A stretch of DNA of 64,000 bases, taken from NCBI GenBank assembly GCA_951804985.1, contig OX638131.1:38285544-38349543 (forward strand), read 5' to 3'. Shown here in pieces: positions 21,501 through 31,538 of the stretch. This stretch comes from Dryomyza anilis (Eukaryota; Arthropoda; Insecta; Diptera; Dryomyzidae). Below the pieces are notes generated by a model. That model had not been told where the DNA came from. It did not search any database and saw nothing but the letters and a program-made list of their open reading frames with translations. The position numbers and the translations under genes were made by a program. Within the stretch, counting starts at the first letter, position 1; every line of letters starts with the position of its first letter.

Positions 21501-24500
21501 CAATATAGTCGCACGAGTGCGAGCAAAATGTGTGAGGCACATATGAGCCTCATATAGCTCGCACGAATGCTGAACAAAAATAGAATGCGCCGCATTTGAG
21601 ACTCAATATAGTCGCACGAGTGCGAGAAAAATCTGTGAGGCGCATATGAGCCTCATATAGCTCGCACGAGTGCGACTAAAACTAAATAAAAAAAATACAA
21701 AATTGTTTGACAGTCTTTTTAATATATTGTAAACAAATATTTCGATTACATTATTAACTCATAATTACATTCAATTATAACATAGTACATTAACGTTACA
21801 ATAAGCCATTGCCGGGTACCCGAACGGATCCATATTATTGTAGCGCCAGAGATAATTCGGACAACTTCAACAGCAGCTCGGTAAACTTGTGTAGACTTTG
21901 TGCAGCTGCCGCGTCTCGAAGCAATTTTATCGGCTAGATATACGCTACTCTTTTAATCGCTCGATAAATGAAGAACCTTTTGCAGTTGCAGCTACTGTAT
22001 CCTTGGGCGTGTCCGGATCGATTAGCCAGCGGCCTGCTTTCTAACCCATTTCAACGACAATAGACATTTATGATCAAAAATGCTGACACAGGCAGTTAAT
22101 TGCACGTGACGTTTTATAACACAATATTTTTTAGTTATTAAAAATTATTAAAAAAGAAAGATCAGAGAAAATTCAAAAATGATGGATTTTCAAATATGTA
22201 CACAGTAGACGCACGGATGCGAGTTTTATGATTTTGGGTGCTCGCACTATGACCTCACTACGCAATCACGTCGTGGGCCCGCACGAATGCGAGTTTTGTG
22301 ATTTGTATGTGCACGCACAGCTCACATATCGCACTCATGTCGTGAGCCCGCACTAATGAGACTTTCGTGATATTTTTGTGCTCGCACACAGCATTCACTA
22401 CGCACATTTTGTGTTCATTTTGTTAGAAAATAGCACACACGCTGTGAGCCGGCACGACATGTGCGACGCACGTTTGCTATCTGGGAATAAAGAGTTATAG
22501 CACAATAAAAAAATATTTGCGTTTTGGTCAGGATATAGCCTCACAAAAACCCTATTTATAATTCAGTAAGATGTCCAAATCCAAAGATATTTTATATACT
22601 TTATAATAATTGATGAATAAACCAAAATAGCAAAAAAAATTGGAAAAAATAACTTTTATCAATATTTAATGCAAATTTCAATATTTCAAACTTTAAAATT
22701 TGATTTCCCGACATTTTTAAAAATGCACATTCGCCCCATTGGCATGACAGTGACGATATGATAAATTTCAAATTCAAACATAAATGTGAATTTCTTTTGC
22801 ATTTTGTTAACCAATTTCATTTTAAAAGTTTTACAATCCAATTTTTCATAAGTGTCAATTCTGGTTCCAGGTATACCTTAGATTAGGATTATTTGTAAAA
22901 GATGGATCAGCTTGCCTTACGTGCATTTGAAATTAGGATTACCCTAGTCGACCGTGATGAGGATCATTTGGGGTGGCCTTTGGAAGGGATCACTTATCGT
23001 ACTCTGAATATGAATATTGTTTTTATCTCATTTTCATTCTCATTTTATATTTCTCATCAAACGAGAATAGGGACCCAGGGACGGATGCGAGATAAGGCTA
23101 ACCTCAACTAATGTTCACTCGAGATAATTTCTCTAAAAAGTGAAACACTGATAAAATAACGTTCGATAATTTCTGGGTTTCCGAAAATGTGCCTTTTATC
23201 TGGAAATTATAAAGTTCTCAAAATAATTCCGATATTAAAAAAAAAATATTCAAACTTGAATTTAGGGAAACATTTTAATAGCAATTCGGTTTAGCATATT
23301 AGCTGTCATTTTGTTAAACCGTTATTTTGTCTTATTCAAAATAAAAATAAAAATGTTTCTTATAATATGAAAATATTCCATATTTAACGAAAAAGTTTTT
23401 TTTATAACAATGAATTCCCTAATAATAATTAAAATGAAACTTGGCGCAATTTTTTTTTTATTCCTTATATTTAAAGTATTTAAAATAAAAATATTTCTAC
23501 TCTTTCAGTTGCTTACCGCTGCTGCGCTGCTTTCGTTTAGTTTTCCTGGCGAATTTCCCACTCAACGCAGCGGTTTCCAACGTTTCAGTGGCCAATTGCT
23601 GACGCTTCTCGCATGCGTCTCCCTATTATTGGCCGCCATCTGCCTTTCCACCATTGTGCACTACACGTAAGTGCATCTCCTGTCACTTCCTACCTTTGAT
23701 TGTCGTCAATTATTGAGTTCACTTTCTCATTTTGCAGCCCACAGCACGAATACATTGCGGTGCCACTGTTTGCAATATTGGAGCAGCACAACTTCCACAA
23801 ACTGGTGCCGGCCGCCGCTTGCCTGCTGATGTTAACCTCCTCGGGTGCATTTCTTGAACTGTTTCCTGAGTTCTACGGCATTATTGTGCGTTTCGCAACG
23901 GCCGAATGGAAGGTATTGGCGAAGCAGATCAGCTATGAGAGCAACGACAGCGGAAATCCAGTGCTAGCTGTCTTCATAGGAGGTAAAATAATTTTTAACA
24001 TTTGATTTAGTATCCTTTTTTTTTGAATGGATCCTTTGATATTATTGCAGGCAGCCTCTGTGCCATGTTGGCATTTGCCTGTCCGCTGCAGCATCTTAGC
24101 TACATTCTTGCCGGCAGTCATCTGGCCGCATGCTTCTTTCGTGCCTTTTATCTGCTGTACACGCCGTTTCGACCCAAGTATATGCAGCAAAGCAGTGAGT
24201 TTATGATTTTTACTTAGTTGGAACATTAATTTTATTCAAATTTCTTTACTGTTCCACAAAAGACTCCGATTCGTCGTTGTCCTACAGCCGCCTCTCAACG
24301 GTGCCCATGGTGAAGAGCGCCTCGACGAGCAGTCGCAGCAAACGCAGTATGTGGAACATCAATCTACCCATGCAAGGCACACTGCAGAAGAAGAAGTCAA
24401 AGTCCAAATCGAAGAACAAACAGGAAGTGGAGAAGGAGTGGCTGCTGCTTGGCGAGCCTTCGTCGCCGTGTCCACAGCGTGAGCAGCGCGATGTTGAGTC

Positions 24501-27500
24501 CAGCATCGTCTCGGACAGCGAAGCGCCGGTATGTTGAATCTATAGTGGTTAGTAATAGGAGGAAATATTGTTTAAAATATACATTCATTTACAGCCCTCA
24601 GACTTTGAGTATCCGGAGAGGCTGGAAAATACTGACTCGGATACGTCCACAGACATTGATGCCATTGTCGACGAGTATCGACAGAAAATTAAGGTATTTT
24701 ATAACACAATATTTTCCGAGACTTTCCATCAAACATTTTGCATCTTTTAAGATTCCCAAATGTGTCATATTTATGAGTGTTACCCTCATATATGAGCACT
24801 TAAAATAGCCCATAATGGCTTTCGACTCCTGGGTAGAGGCCCCATTTTATGAGCCCAAAAACTAACATTTTTATGAGACCTTTTATACTCTTAAAACATT
24901 CATATTTGAGCACCAAAAGAGCCCAAAAAGATTCCCGACCCCTGGGTAAAAGACACAATTTTATGAGTTCAAAAACACTCATATTTATGAAACTTTTTAA
25001 ACTCCTAAATTCCCAAATGTGTCATATTTATGAGTGTTACCCTCATATATGAGCACTTAAAAAAGCCCAAAATGGCTCCCGACTCCTGGGTATAGGGCCC
25101 CATTTTATGAGCCCAAAAACCCTCATATTTATGAGACTTTTATTGCTCCTAAAACACACATATATGAGCACTTAAAAGAGCCCAAAAAGACTCTCGACCC
25201 CTGGTTTGAGGACACAATATTATGAGTTCAAATACAGTCATATTAAAGAGACTTTTATTACCCCTAAAACAGTCATATTTGAGTACTAAAAAGAGCATTT
25301 TGGAGTTTTTTTTCTTCAGAAATAACGAAATGTGCCTGAAATAAATCCAACATTGTACATGTTCATGTTTTTATTAGTCCAGACCTCCGTGAGAAAATGC
25401 ATTCATTTAAAAAAAAACATTAAATACAATATATCTGTTGAATTTACACTAATGAAATGAATTTTCATTTGATTTCAAATTACAAAACGAATATTATTAG
25501 GTATATCAAATTTATTTAAACAGTAGGCTCCTAAAGCCAGCATAAATCAGATACTTTTCTGACTCCCTTTTCTGAGTGCTGCTAAAATACTCTTAAATTT
25601 GATGATTTTATGAGTTTCATTTGAGGGGGCTCCTAATGCGCTCATGAATGAGACTCTTTTATGAGTCAAATTTTGGAGCGTTCCTAAAACATTCTATTAT
25701 ATAGAATTTTTATGAGTCTATTTTCTGAGCACTCTGAAGCAATTTTATTTTTGATGCTTTTATGAGTCTTATTTAAGAGGGCTCCTAAATAACTCCTAAA
25801 TATGAATCTTTTATGGGTAAAATTTTTGAGGGCTCCGAAAAAAAGTCTTAAATAAGATACTTTAATGAGACATTTTTCTGAATACTCTTAAACACTCAAA
25901 AATTGGTCTCCTTTATGACTCCAATTTCAGAGTTCTGCTAAATTGCTTAGTGTGTTATTTCAAACATCATATCGTCACTATCATGCCAAAGGGGCGAATG
26001 TGCAATTTTTGACATTTGCGTTTTTTTACATTTTTTAATGTAGTTTATCCTCAAGTATGCTGTATCGTGTGTCATTTTGCTGGATATTTCCAGCCACAAA
26101 AGACAAAACCAAAAGGGCGAATTTGAAAATTTGAAAATCTTGCATTGCCAAAAGGGCGAATCTTTTCATTTTTTCGCCATAACTTTTTATTGGTATAAGA
26201 TAAAATAGTGATGTAAAGGCATTATTTGTTTGTTTTTAAAGCAACTATCGAACTGCATCATTATTTAAAAATATTTTGCCAAACATTTTTCTTGCAAATA
26301 ACAAATGGCAAATTAATGCTTGGCTAAATATTTTTAATTAATGATGCAGATCGATAGGTGCTTTGAAAACAAATAATTAATGCCTTTACATTACCATTTT
26401 ATCTTGCGCTAATAAAAAGTTATAGCATAAGAAACAAAAAAAATTTCGTTTTGATCAGGATACAGCCTCACAAAATCCGTATTTATAATTCAGTAGGTTG
26501 TCCAAATCTAAAGATATTTTATATACGTTATAATAATTGACGAATAAACCAAAACAATAGAAAAAATTGAAAAATATATAAATTTTACTAATTTTTAAAG
26601 CACTTCTAACTTTAAAATTTGCTTTCCCAACATTTTTAAAAATGCACATTCGCCCCTTTGGCACGACAGTGACGATATGTATATTCTGATATTCACCTTC
26701 AATCGAAATTCAAATATTTGACATACAAAATCGATTGAAATACCTTTATTTTGTATTGAAATAAATTAATTCTGTATTAATAAAAAACAAATTGAATTGA
26801 AATTAGATTAGATTATGTCGGATGATTGCAGAACGCTTTGATAATGTTTTGTATCAAAGCATTCTTTCGATTAACACAAAGGCTTTTTATTTTATCGCAC
26901 ATGTTCTCAATTCACTTTTCATCGAAATTAAACATTTTTAAAGGATTTAAAGCGTAAAGGAAACCGCTATACGTTTAAAACCGAAACCGTTGTACAAAAA
27001 TCCGAAATAAACCTTTATCCAAAACAAATATAAAAGGTTTCTTTTTTTACCGTATTTTTGAACAGTCTGAAAATTAACTTTTTCAAAATTAACGGGCAAG
27101 TTCCAGGTTTTGATCGAATTCTGAATGTATTTGTAACAAAAAACATTTTTTTATTCAATGTCTCAGTACAAATTTTGGTTAATCAAATGAATTGAATCCT
27201 AATGCTTTGATTTGAATGATTTGATTTAAATGTTTAAATTAAATAAGTTTTTTTGTTCAAGATAATGAAAGTATGTACAAAATAATCTAAATTCGAAAAC
27301 ATTAATTGAAACCGTAACCTGGACCCGTGGTTCGAAACCGTTTTGTTACAAAACATAAAACCGAAACAAAGGAGAAACCCGAAATCGAAACTATAATTCG
27401 TGTAGAATTCAAGTATTGTTTAATTTTTTTTTTTGTTAATCGTATTATAAAATAGCATAAACCCATATTTGATCGAATTGAAATTTGAGTATGATTTCGA

Positions 27501-29774
27501 TTGAAATTTGGAACGTTACATTCATTTCTTCTAAAAAATGAGTTTAAGCATTTTTTCTGTTGTTCTGCAGGTGACCACAGCTGGACCGATGGAGCGCACT
27601 GTACGCGTACCCACTGTATCATCTTGGCGAGTCACTATTTTTGCCATATTTGTGCTGGGACTGGGCATCGCGCTTACTGTGGCAGGCTTGGCCATGCATT
27701 GGCCACCGGCAAGTTTTACAGGTGGCATTGGTGAGTAACAAAATACCAGAAACCCATACAAAAAGGTCAAGCTGTTCATTAACTACGTAAGAGTTCCAAT
27801 TATAAAATGAGTTTAAAAGGGTAATTTTTGAATCAAATAAAGATAGAGCAGTTTTTTAGGGATGGCTCAAAGACAACATTTTAATTATATATATATATTT
27901 CGTAATCGAGGAAAACTTAATGATTTGAATTAGTAATAAATGAAACTGTTTTTTTTTAGAATTAGAAACGAAGCCTATTACCAATATCGTAATTGGTAGT
28001 TGTGCCCAAAGGATTGTTGATTTTTAAAATTTTTATCGAATTCAAGAATCGGGAACTCTATAATTTGAGATTCAGGGGCCCTATTCTCGTTTGATTAGAA
28101 ATATGGAATGATGAGATAAACACTATTTTTATATTCTGTTAATATAAAAAATAATTTTTGTTTCATTTTCATTTTATATTTCTCATCAAACGAAAATAGG
28201 GCCTCAGGACTCTTATTATTATTATTGCTTCGGGGTAATGCGCTGCGACCTGAATAGATCTAGTGTGCCCCGCTTGATACCACAACTGATGACATTCTCA
28301 GCTGTGGCATCTCCCAATACTATTGATAGTGGGTTCTGGTTCTAATAGTTCTATAGAATGTCCGTCAAGCCTATCTCAGTTAAGAACCAGATTATATGGT
28401 TTGGGTACATCCTTCTAATATCGCTCCGATTTGGTTGTCGATTTTTAAGAGTTTGCGTTCTGGTACGCGCTAGCGCTGGACATGTTTCTAAAATATGTTC
28501 TGTATCTTCGTCGTCTTCCAGACAGAATCTATATGTCCTGTCCGCTTGTATACCCATCCTATGTCTAGCAAGCCGACAGTGACCTGTAAGAAGTCCTGCT
28601 AGAATTCTCAGGTTTCTCTTCGATAGTTTAATGTATTCTTTTAATCTTTCATGTCATAGGACCCAATGAATTTCTTTTATTGACGCATTTTAACCTTCCC
28701 ACATCATACTTCTTCTCTGATGTTAAATAGTTCCTCTCGTTATACATTTTTGCAATACTGTCACCGAAAGTTTCAGGACCTATTAGTTTTGTGGCGGCTC
28801 CTTTGCGTGCAAGTTTGTCAGCTTCTTCATTCACCTGTGGCCAGGAACCCAGAGTATGGTGACGCTATTATTCATACATAGTTTATATATTTTACCTAGA
28901 CATTCCATACTAATTCTTGTACGATTCCAATGTCATTATGGCTGCTTGGCTATCCGCCAAGATTCTATATTTTGATCGTAATAAATTCTGTCCGGATTGA
29001 ACTGCATTTATCTATAGCGTATATTTCCGCGTGAAAGATACTGTTGTATTTCCGCATGGATCAAAGTATTTGGTTCTAGGCCCATACACTCCTCAGGACT
29101 CTTAAAAATTCTAGAGTTCATTAGTGAAATCCCTTTTATTTTTCCGTTCTCTTTTATTGTTTCATCGAATGTACAAATTTTTCATCCTCGTGAGTATTTT
29201 AAAAACATATAAGTGTAGCATGTCCTTGAGAACCGGATCCCGAATATGCGAAATCTGCAAATTTAAACAAAAAAAGAATCGATGCAATTTAAGTGATCTA
29301 AAAATCTGATCTGCGCAGAAACCAATCTTGTGTAGTTTATGAAGAGCCTCAATTCTGATGGGTTATTTCACCACGATCTAATAAGATGTATTGTGTCCTA
29401 TAATACACATCCTTTTACTTCCAGGTATCTTCATGATTGGGATCCTCATGTACTTCATACCAAAGTACAACGGTAGTGTGCTGAATGTCTCACCGTTGCT
29501 CTGCTGTATATCGCTGGCACTGAGCGTTGTGCTTTTTGCCGCCTGTGTTAGTTACGCATGGCATGCTGTGCTCTTCTGGCTGCTCGCAGGACTCATATTA
29601 TTGCTGCGCTGCGATAATTGGTGTTGTAACTGCTTTAATCAGACAACCACCATCAGTGAACCACTTATAGCCAGCGTCTCGGCAAAGACGATCGCCTCGA
29701 CAACAATTCGCATGCCACGCCCACCCAGGAATATCGTGTCCATGCCAACGCGTGTTACACGTGCCAACAGATGA
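15584..29774 (+). CDS. Cationic amino-acid transporter (SLC7/CAT family), 5' end missing
   Basis: Eleven exons: 15584-15729, 15805-15999, 18723-18814, 18901-19035, 23509-23666, 23738-23982, 24051-24194, 24263-24528, 24595-24693, 27571-27730, 29425-29774. All junction phases agree and give about 663 codons. Family marks: the helix-1 glycine-rich segment GSGGRLAFGS; ACGPAVVFA; GALARTLSTCLD; NGFNS then LLTAAALLSFSFPGE; LTSSGAFLE; and YFIPKYNGSVLN near the C-terminus. Many hydrophobic helices fit a 12-14 span plasma- or endomembrane permease importing basic amino acids. A hydrophilic Ser/Lys-rich loop (24263-24693) lies before the last helices. The first visible exon has an acceptor at 15582-15583 and enters at phase 2, so the start codon is upstream and was not found. 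Related to the fly CG13248 / vertebrate SLC7A4-A14 group by memory of motifs; the exact orthologue is uncertain. Introns hold many transposons. Confidence 0.88.
15996..16005 (+). promoter_or_regulatory. Non-canonical GC splice donor of the transporter gene
   Basis: Exon 15805-15999 ends CTAG and is followed by GCAAGT. Joined to the acceptor at 18721-18722 the frame continues as ILILG then RNSPANEPWPD. No GT donor in a fitting phase lies nearby. GC-AG introns normally keep an otherwise strong donor, and this one (AG|GCAAGT) does. Confidence 0.75.
16246..17695. mobile_element. Large composite palindromic element in the transporter intron
   Basis: An inner palindrome at about 16476-17564 has arms of roughly 500 bp meeting near 17000: tips ACAGGGT...GGTTCATCGATGTCAATAATT and the reverse complement. 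Very similar pairs sit near the centre (16921-16946 against 17069-17095). Outside it, 16246-16316 pairs with about 17620-17695 (AAAGTCC..., TTTACCTCGT...). This suggests one foldback inside another. There is no protein-coding frame. An RNA copy would form a very long hairpin. Confidence 0.7.
17697..18040. mobile_element. Short MITE with ATACCCTACAC ends
   Basis: 344 bp bounded by ATACCCTACAC and its exact reverse complement GTGTAGGGTAT. There is no coding frame, and the flanks are T/A-rich, so the target duplication is unclear. It sits in the same 2.7-kb intron as the large palindrome. Confidence 0.6.
21045..22759. mobile_element. Inverted-repeat element, copy 1 (interrupted)
   Basis: The ends read ATATCGTCACTATCATGCCAAAGGG inward and the matching inverted right end. 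The interior resembles 25969-26678. At 21306/22486 it is interrupted by another transposon. Without the insert it is about 530 bp. No transposase was seen. Confidence 0.75.
21307..22485. mobile_element. Nested DNA transposon with CCCAGATAG ends
   Basis: 1,179 bp flanked by AATAAA on both sides (21301-21306, 22486-22491). Ends are CCCAGATAG and CTATCTGGG. Both subterminal zones are packed with copies of TCGCACGAGTGCG-like palindromic words, presumably transposase-binding sites. The related copy at 25969-26678 has the unfilled site with a single AATAAA. No open frame for a transposase, so it is non-autonomous. Confidence 0.85.
22760..23508. other. Intron sequence, no gene
   Basis: AT-rich intron. 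About 23005-23065 matches one end of the 28077-28203 palindromic element (CTCATCAAACGAGAATAGGG), so it may be a broken copy. Confidence 0.4.
24753..25930. repeat. Decaying tandem repeat, 257-bp period
   Basis: TTCCCAAATGTGTCATATTT starts a unit at 24753 and again at 25010, and the following 150 bases agree closely. After that the array breaks down into shorter pieces rich in TTTATGAG and CTCATATTTATGAG words to about 25930. It is intronic in the transporter gene, between exons 24595-24693 and 27571-27730. Confidence 0.7.
25969..26678. mobile_element. Inverted-repeat element, copy 2 (intact, empty site)
   Basis: 710 bp. Ends ATATCGTCACTATCATGCCA and TGGCACGACAGTGACGATAT, plus a shared GGGGCGAATGTG inside each end. 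The interior contains ACTTTTTATTGG near 26180 and its inverted match AATAAAAAGTTATAG near 26410; the latter is the uninterrupted equivalent of the site hit by the nested transposon in copy 1. Confidence 0.75.
28077..28203. mobile_element. 127-bp palindromic MITE with TCAGG target duplication
   Basis: The ends are GGCCCTATTCTCGTTTGAT and ATCAAACGAAAATAGGGCC, with about 28-bp arms. TCAGG precedes (28072-28076) and follows (28204-28208) it. Confidence 0.75.
28212..29090 (-). pseudogene. 3' fragment of a non-LTR retrotransposon (RNase H end)
   Basis: Read on minus, the frames give broken pieces of an RNase H domain (LADSQAAI, VTILWVPGH, EEADKLARKGAA) and the downstream cysteine motif (CRLARHRMGIQ, FCLEDDEDTEHILETCPAL). 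Stops and frameshifts separate them. The element's 3' end has an AAT-rich tail (plus-strand ATTATTATT near 28212-28226). The I/R1/Jockey-type non-LTR superfamily is likely. A second copy is at 58827-59985. It lies antisense in a transporter intron. Confidence 0.8.
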
Positions 29775-29882
29775 CATTCGGAGTCCTCGGAGGGCGATTT
29801 GTTCAATGAGGACTTTAATGTGCAGGATTTCGATGATGATGCCGACGAAGATGATGATGACACAGATGGTTGGACAGAGTAG
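29775..29882 (+). other. In-frame 35-codon extension after the transporter UGA
   Basis: After the TGA stop (29772-29774, next base C) the same frame stays open for 35 codons to TAG 29880-29882. The extension is strongly acidic: HSESSEGDLF at its start, a run DFDDDADEDDDDTDG and DGWTE at the end. Its composition looks like a real protein tail, unlike the AT-rich surroundings. UGA followed by C is the leakiest stop context and is common among fly readthrough genes. The other readings are a recent stop mutation or an unrecognised intron. Confidence 0.6.
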
Positions 29883-31403
29883 AGGACGCCTTAATTGTGC
29901 AAATCGTACTATTGTTGATGCTGCTACTTAAAGTTGCCGCGATATTTTAAACAAAAGCAAACAAATATATATTTATACGTTGATATACATAAATTTTAAC
30001 TATTTAGAACGCAGTACAACAGAAAGAATAATGCAAGAGTTTCAATGATTTAAATAGTTTACAAGATTTTCTAACATGATACAGATTTTGGGTGTAAATT
30101 GAGGAGTCTACCTTGACTATGTTTTTCCGAACAATTGTTCATGAGACAAATCATCCTTGAGCTAATTCATTTTTAGAGATATTTCAATTCCTGCCCTTAT
30201 GAATTTTACCACGATCAATTTATACCAGAGAAAATTCTACACCGAGAGTATTTTTTCGCGATCCATTCTTCCCAGAGAAAAATGCTTTCCCGACACAATT
30301 CTTCGCAGGGTCAATTTATTCCTGATACTATTTTATCTCGAATATTAGGTACCTCCCCACAAATTATTAAATAAAAATAATAATTAAGGAGAAATTTATT
30401 TGGGGTAGAATTCCATCGGGAATCAATTTTCTCTGCGTTAAATTGAACGTGACAAACTTCTCTCGGTAAAGTGTTTTCTCTGGGATGAATTGATAGTGGC
30501 AAAATACCCTTGGGAAAGAATTTTATCTGGTATGAATTGATCGGTGCAAAATTCACTCGGGAAAAAATGTTCTCTATGATAAATTGATAGTGGCAAAAAT
30601 CACTAAGAAAAGATATTTCACAGCAAAATTATCTCTGGGATGAATGAATTGGGAGAAATGGACTCGGGAAAGAATTTTCATTAAAATAATTGATACAGAC
30701 AAAATTCTCATTGGGAGTAATTGTTTTGAGGCAGAATAGTCTTTGGAAAGAATTGTGCGGGACTTGAATTATATTGTGGAAAAATATTTTGGGGCAGAAT
30801 TGTCTCGCGAACTCTCAATAACACGAAAAATTAAATGGGAGTAATTTTTTTGAGGCAGAATAGTCTTTGGAAAGAATTGTCCGGAATTTGAATTGTATTG
30901 TGGAAAAATGCTCTTGGGAAAAAATGTTTTTGGGACTTAATTGTCTCAGGAAAGAACTCTCAATAACCCGTATTTTTAAACCTGTTGTACTGCACAATTG
31001 CAGCCGATGCTTAAGTGCAAATAGCATATAGAATAATATAGAAAAATCAAAATGTAACAAACAGTATTTTGTAGCAACTTTCGGTTGAGCTCTTTTACTA
31101 AAAAAAAAAATTAAAAACTTTATGCAACAGCCATATTTTTCGAATTCTACAACAAATAAAAAAAATGTATTATTGCAAGCAGACATTTTATCAAATATGT
31201 AAACAGCCTTTATGTTAACTATAAACCCAAATTATTAAAAAAAAATGTTTTAAAAACTTGTTAAATAAAACTGTATTAAGCTAAATGCTTTAAGTTGTAT
31301 CTAAAAAAATTTACTAATTACGTTTTTCTTTACAAAAATAGAAACACTTCAATACGCAGCGACATAAATTGTTCTAAACCAAAAGTGCCATCGCGCAAAT
31401 GAA
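29883..31403. repeat. Spacer between transporter and SPS2 with degenerate AATTGTCT-type repeat
   Basis: The two genes point toward each other here. From about 30160 to 31000 loosely repeated words such as GGGAAAGAATTGTC, TTCTCTGGGATGAATTG and GGCAAAATTC recur every 40-60 bp. The same word family forms a clean 15-bp array at 62882-62985. No gene recognised. Confidence 0.5.
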
Positions 31404-31473
31404 GCCCAAAAAAAAGTTCAAAGCCTTTCCCGGTCTTGTCAACCTTTACGAACGGCTCGTCATGCGTTGGAGC
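31404..31473 (-). promoter_or_regulatory. Candidate SECIS element in the SPS2 3' UTR
   Basis: About 66 nt past the SPS2 stop on the minus strand. Lower helix: GCTCCAA (31467-31473) with TTGGGC-type sequence ending at 31404. 5' core ATGA (31460-31463) and 3' core TGAA (31417-31420). Between them an upper helix (GAGCC with GGCTT, then TTC with GAA) and an apical loop starting AAA (31445-31447), exactly 12 nt after ATGA, followed by a small GGTT/GACC stem as in form-II SECIS. It would recruit SBP2 and eEFSec so that the UGA codon is read as selenocysteine. Confidence 0.75.
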
Positions 31474-31538
31474 AACATAAGCGCTTTGACACATTTCGAT
31501 TTAAAAAATCACATTATGCACATCCACACATTAAATTG

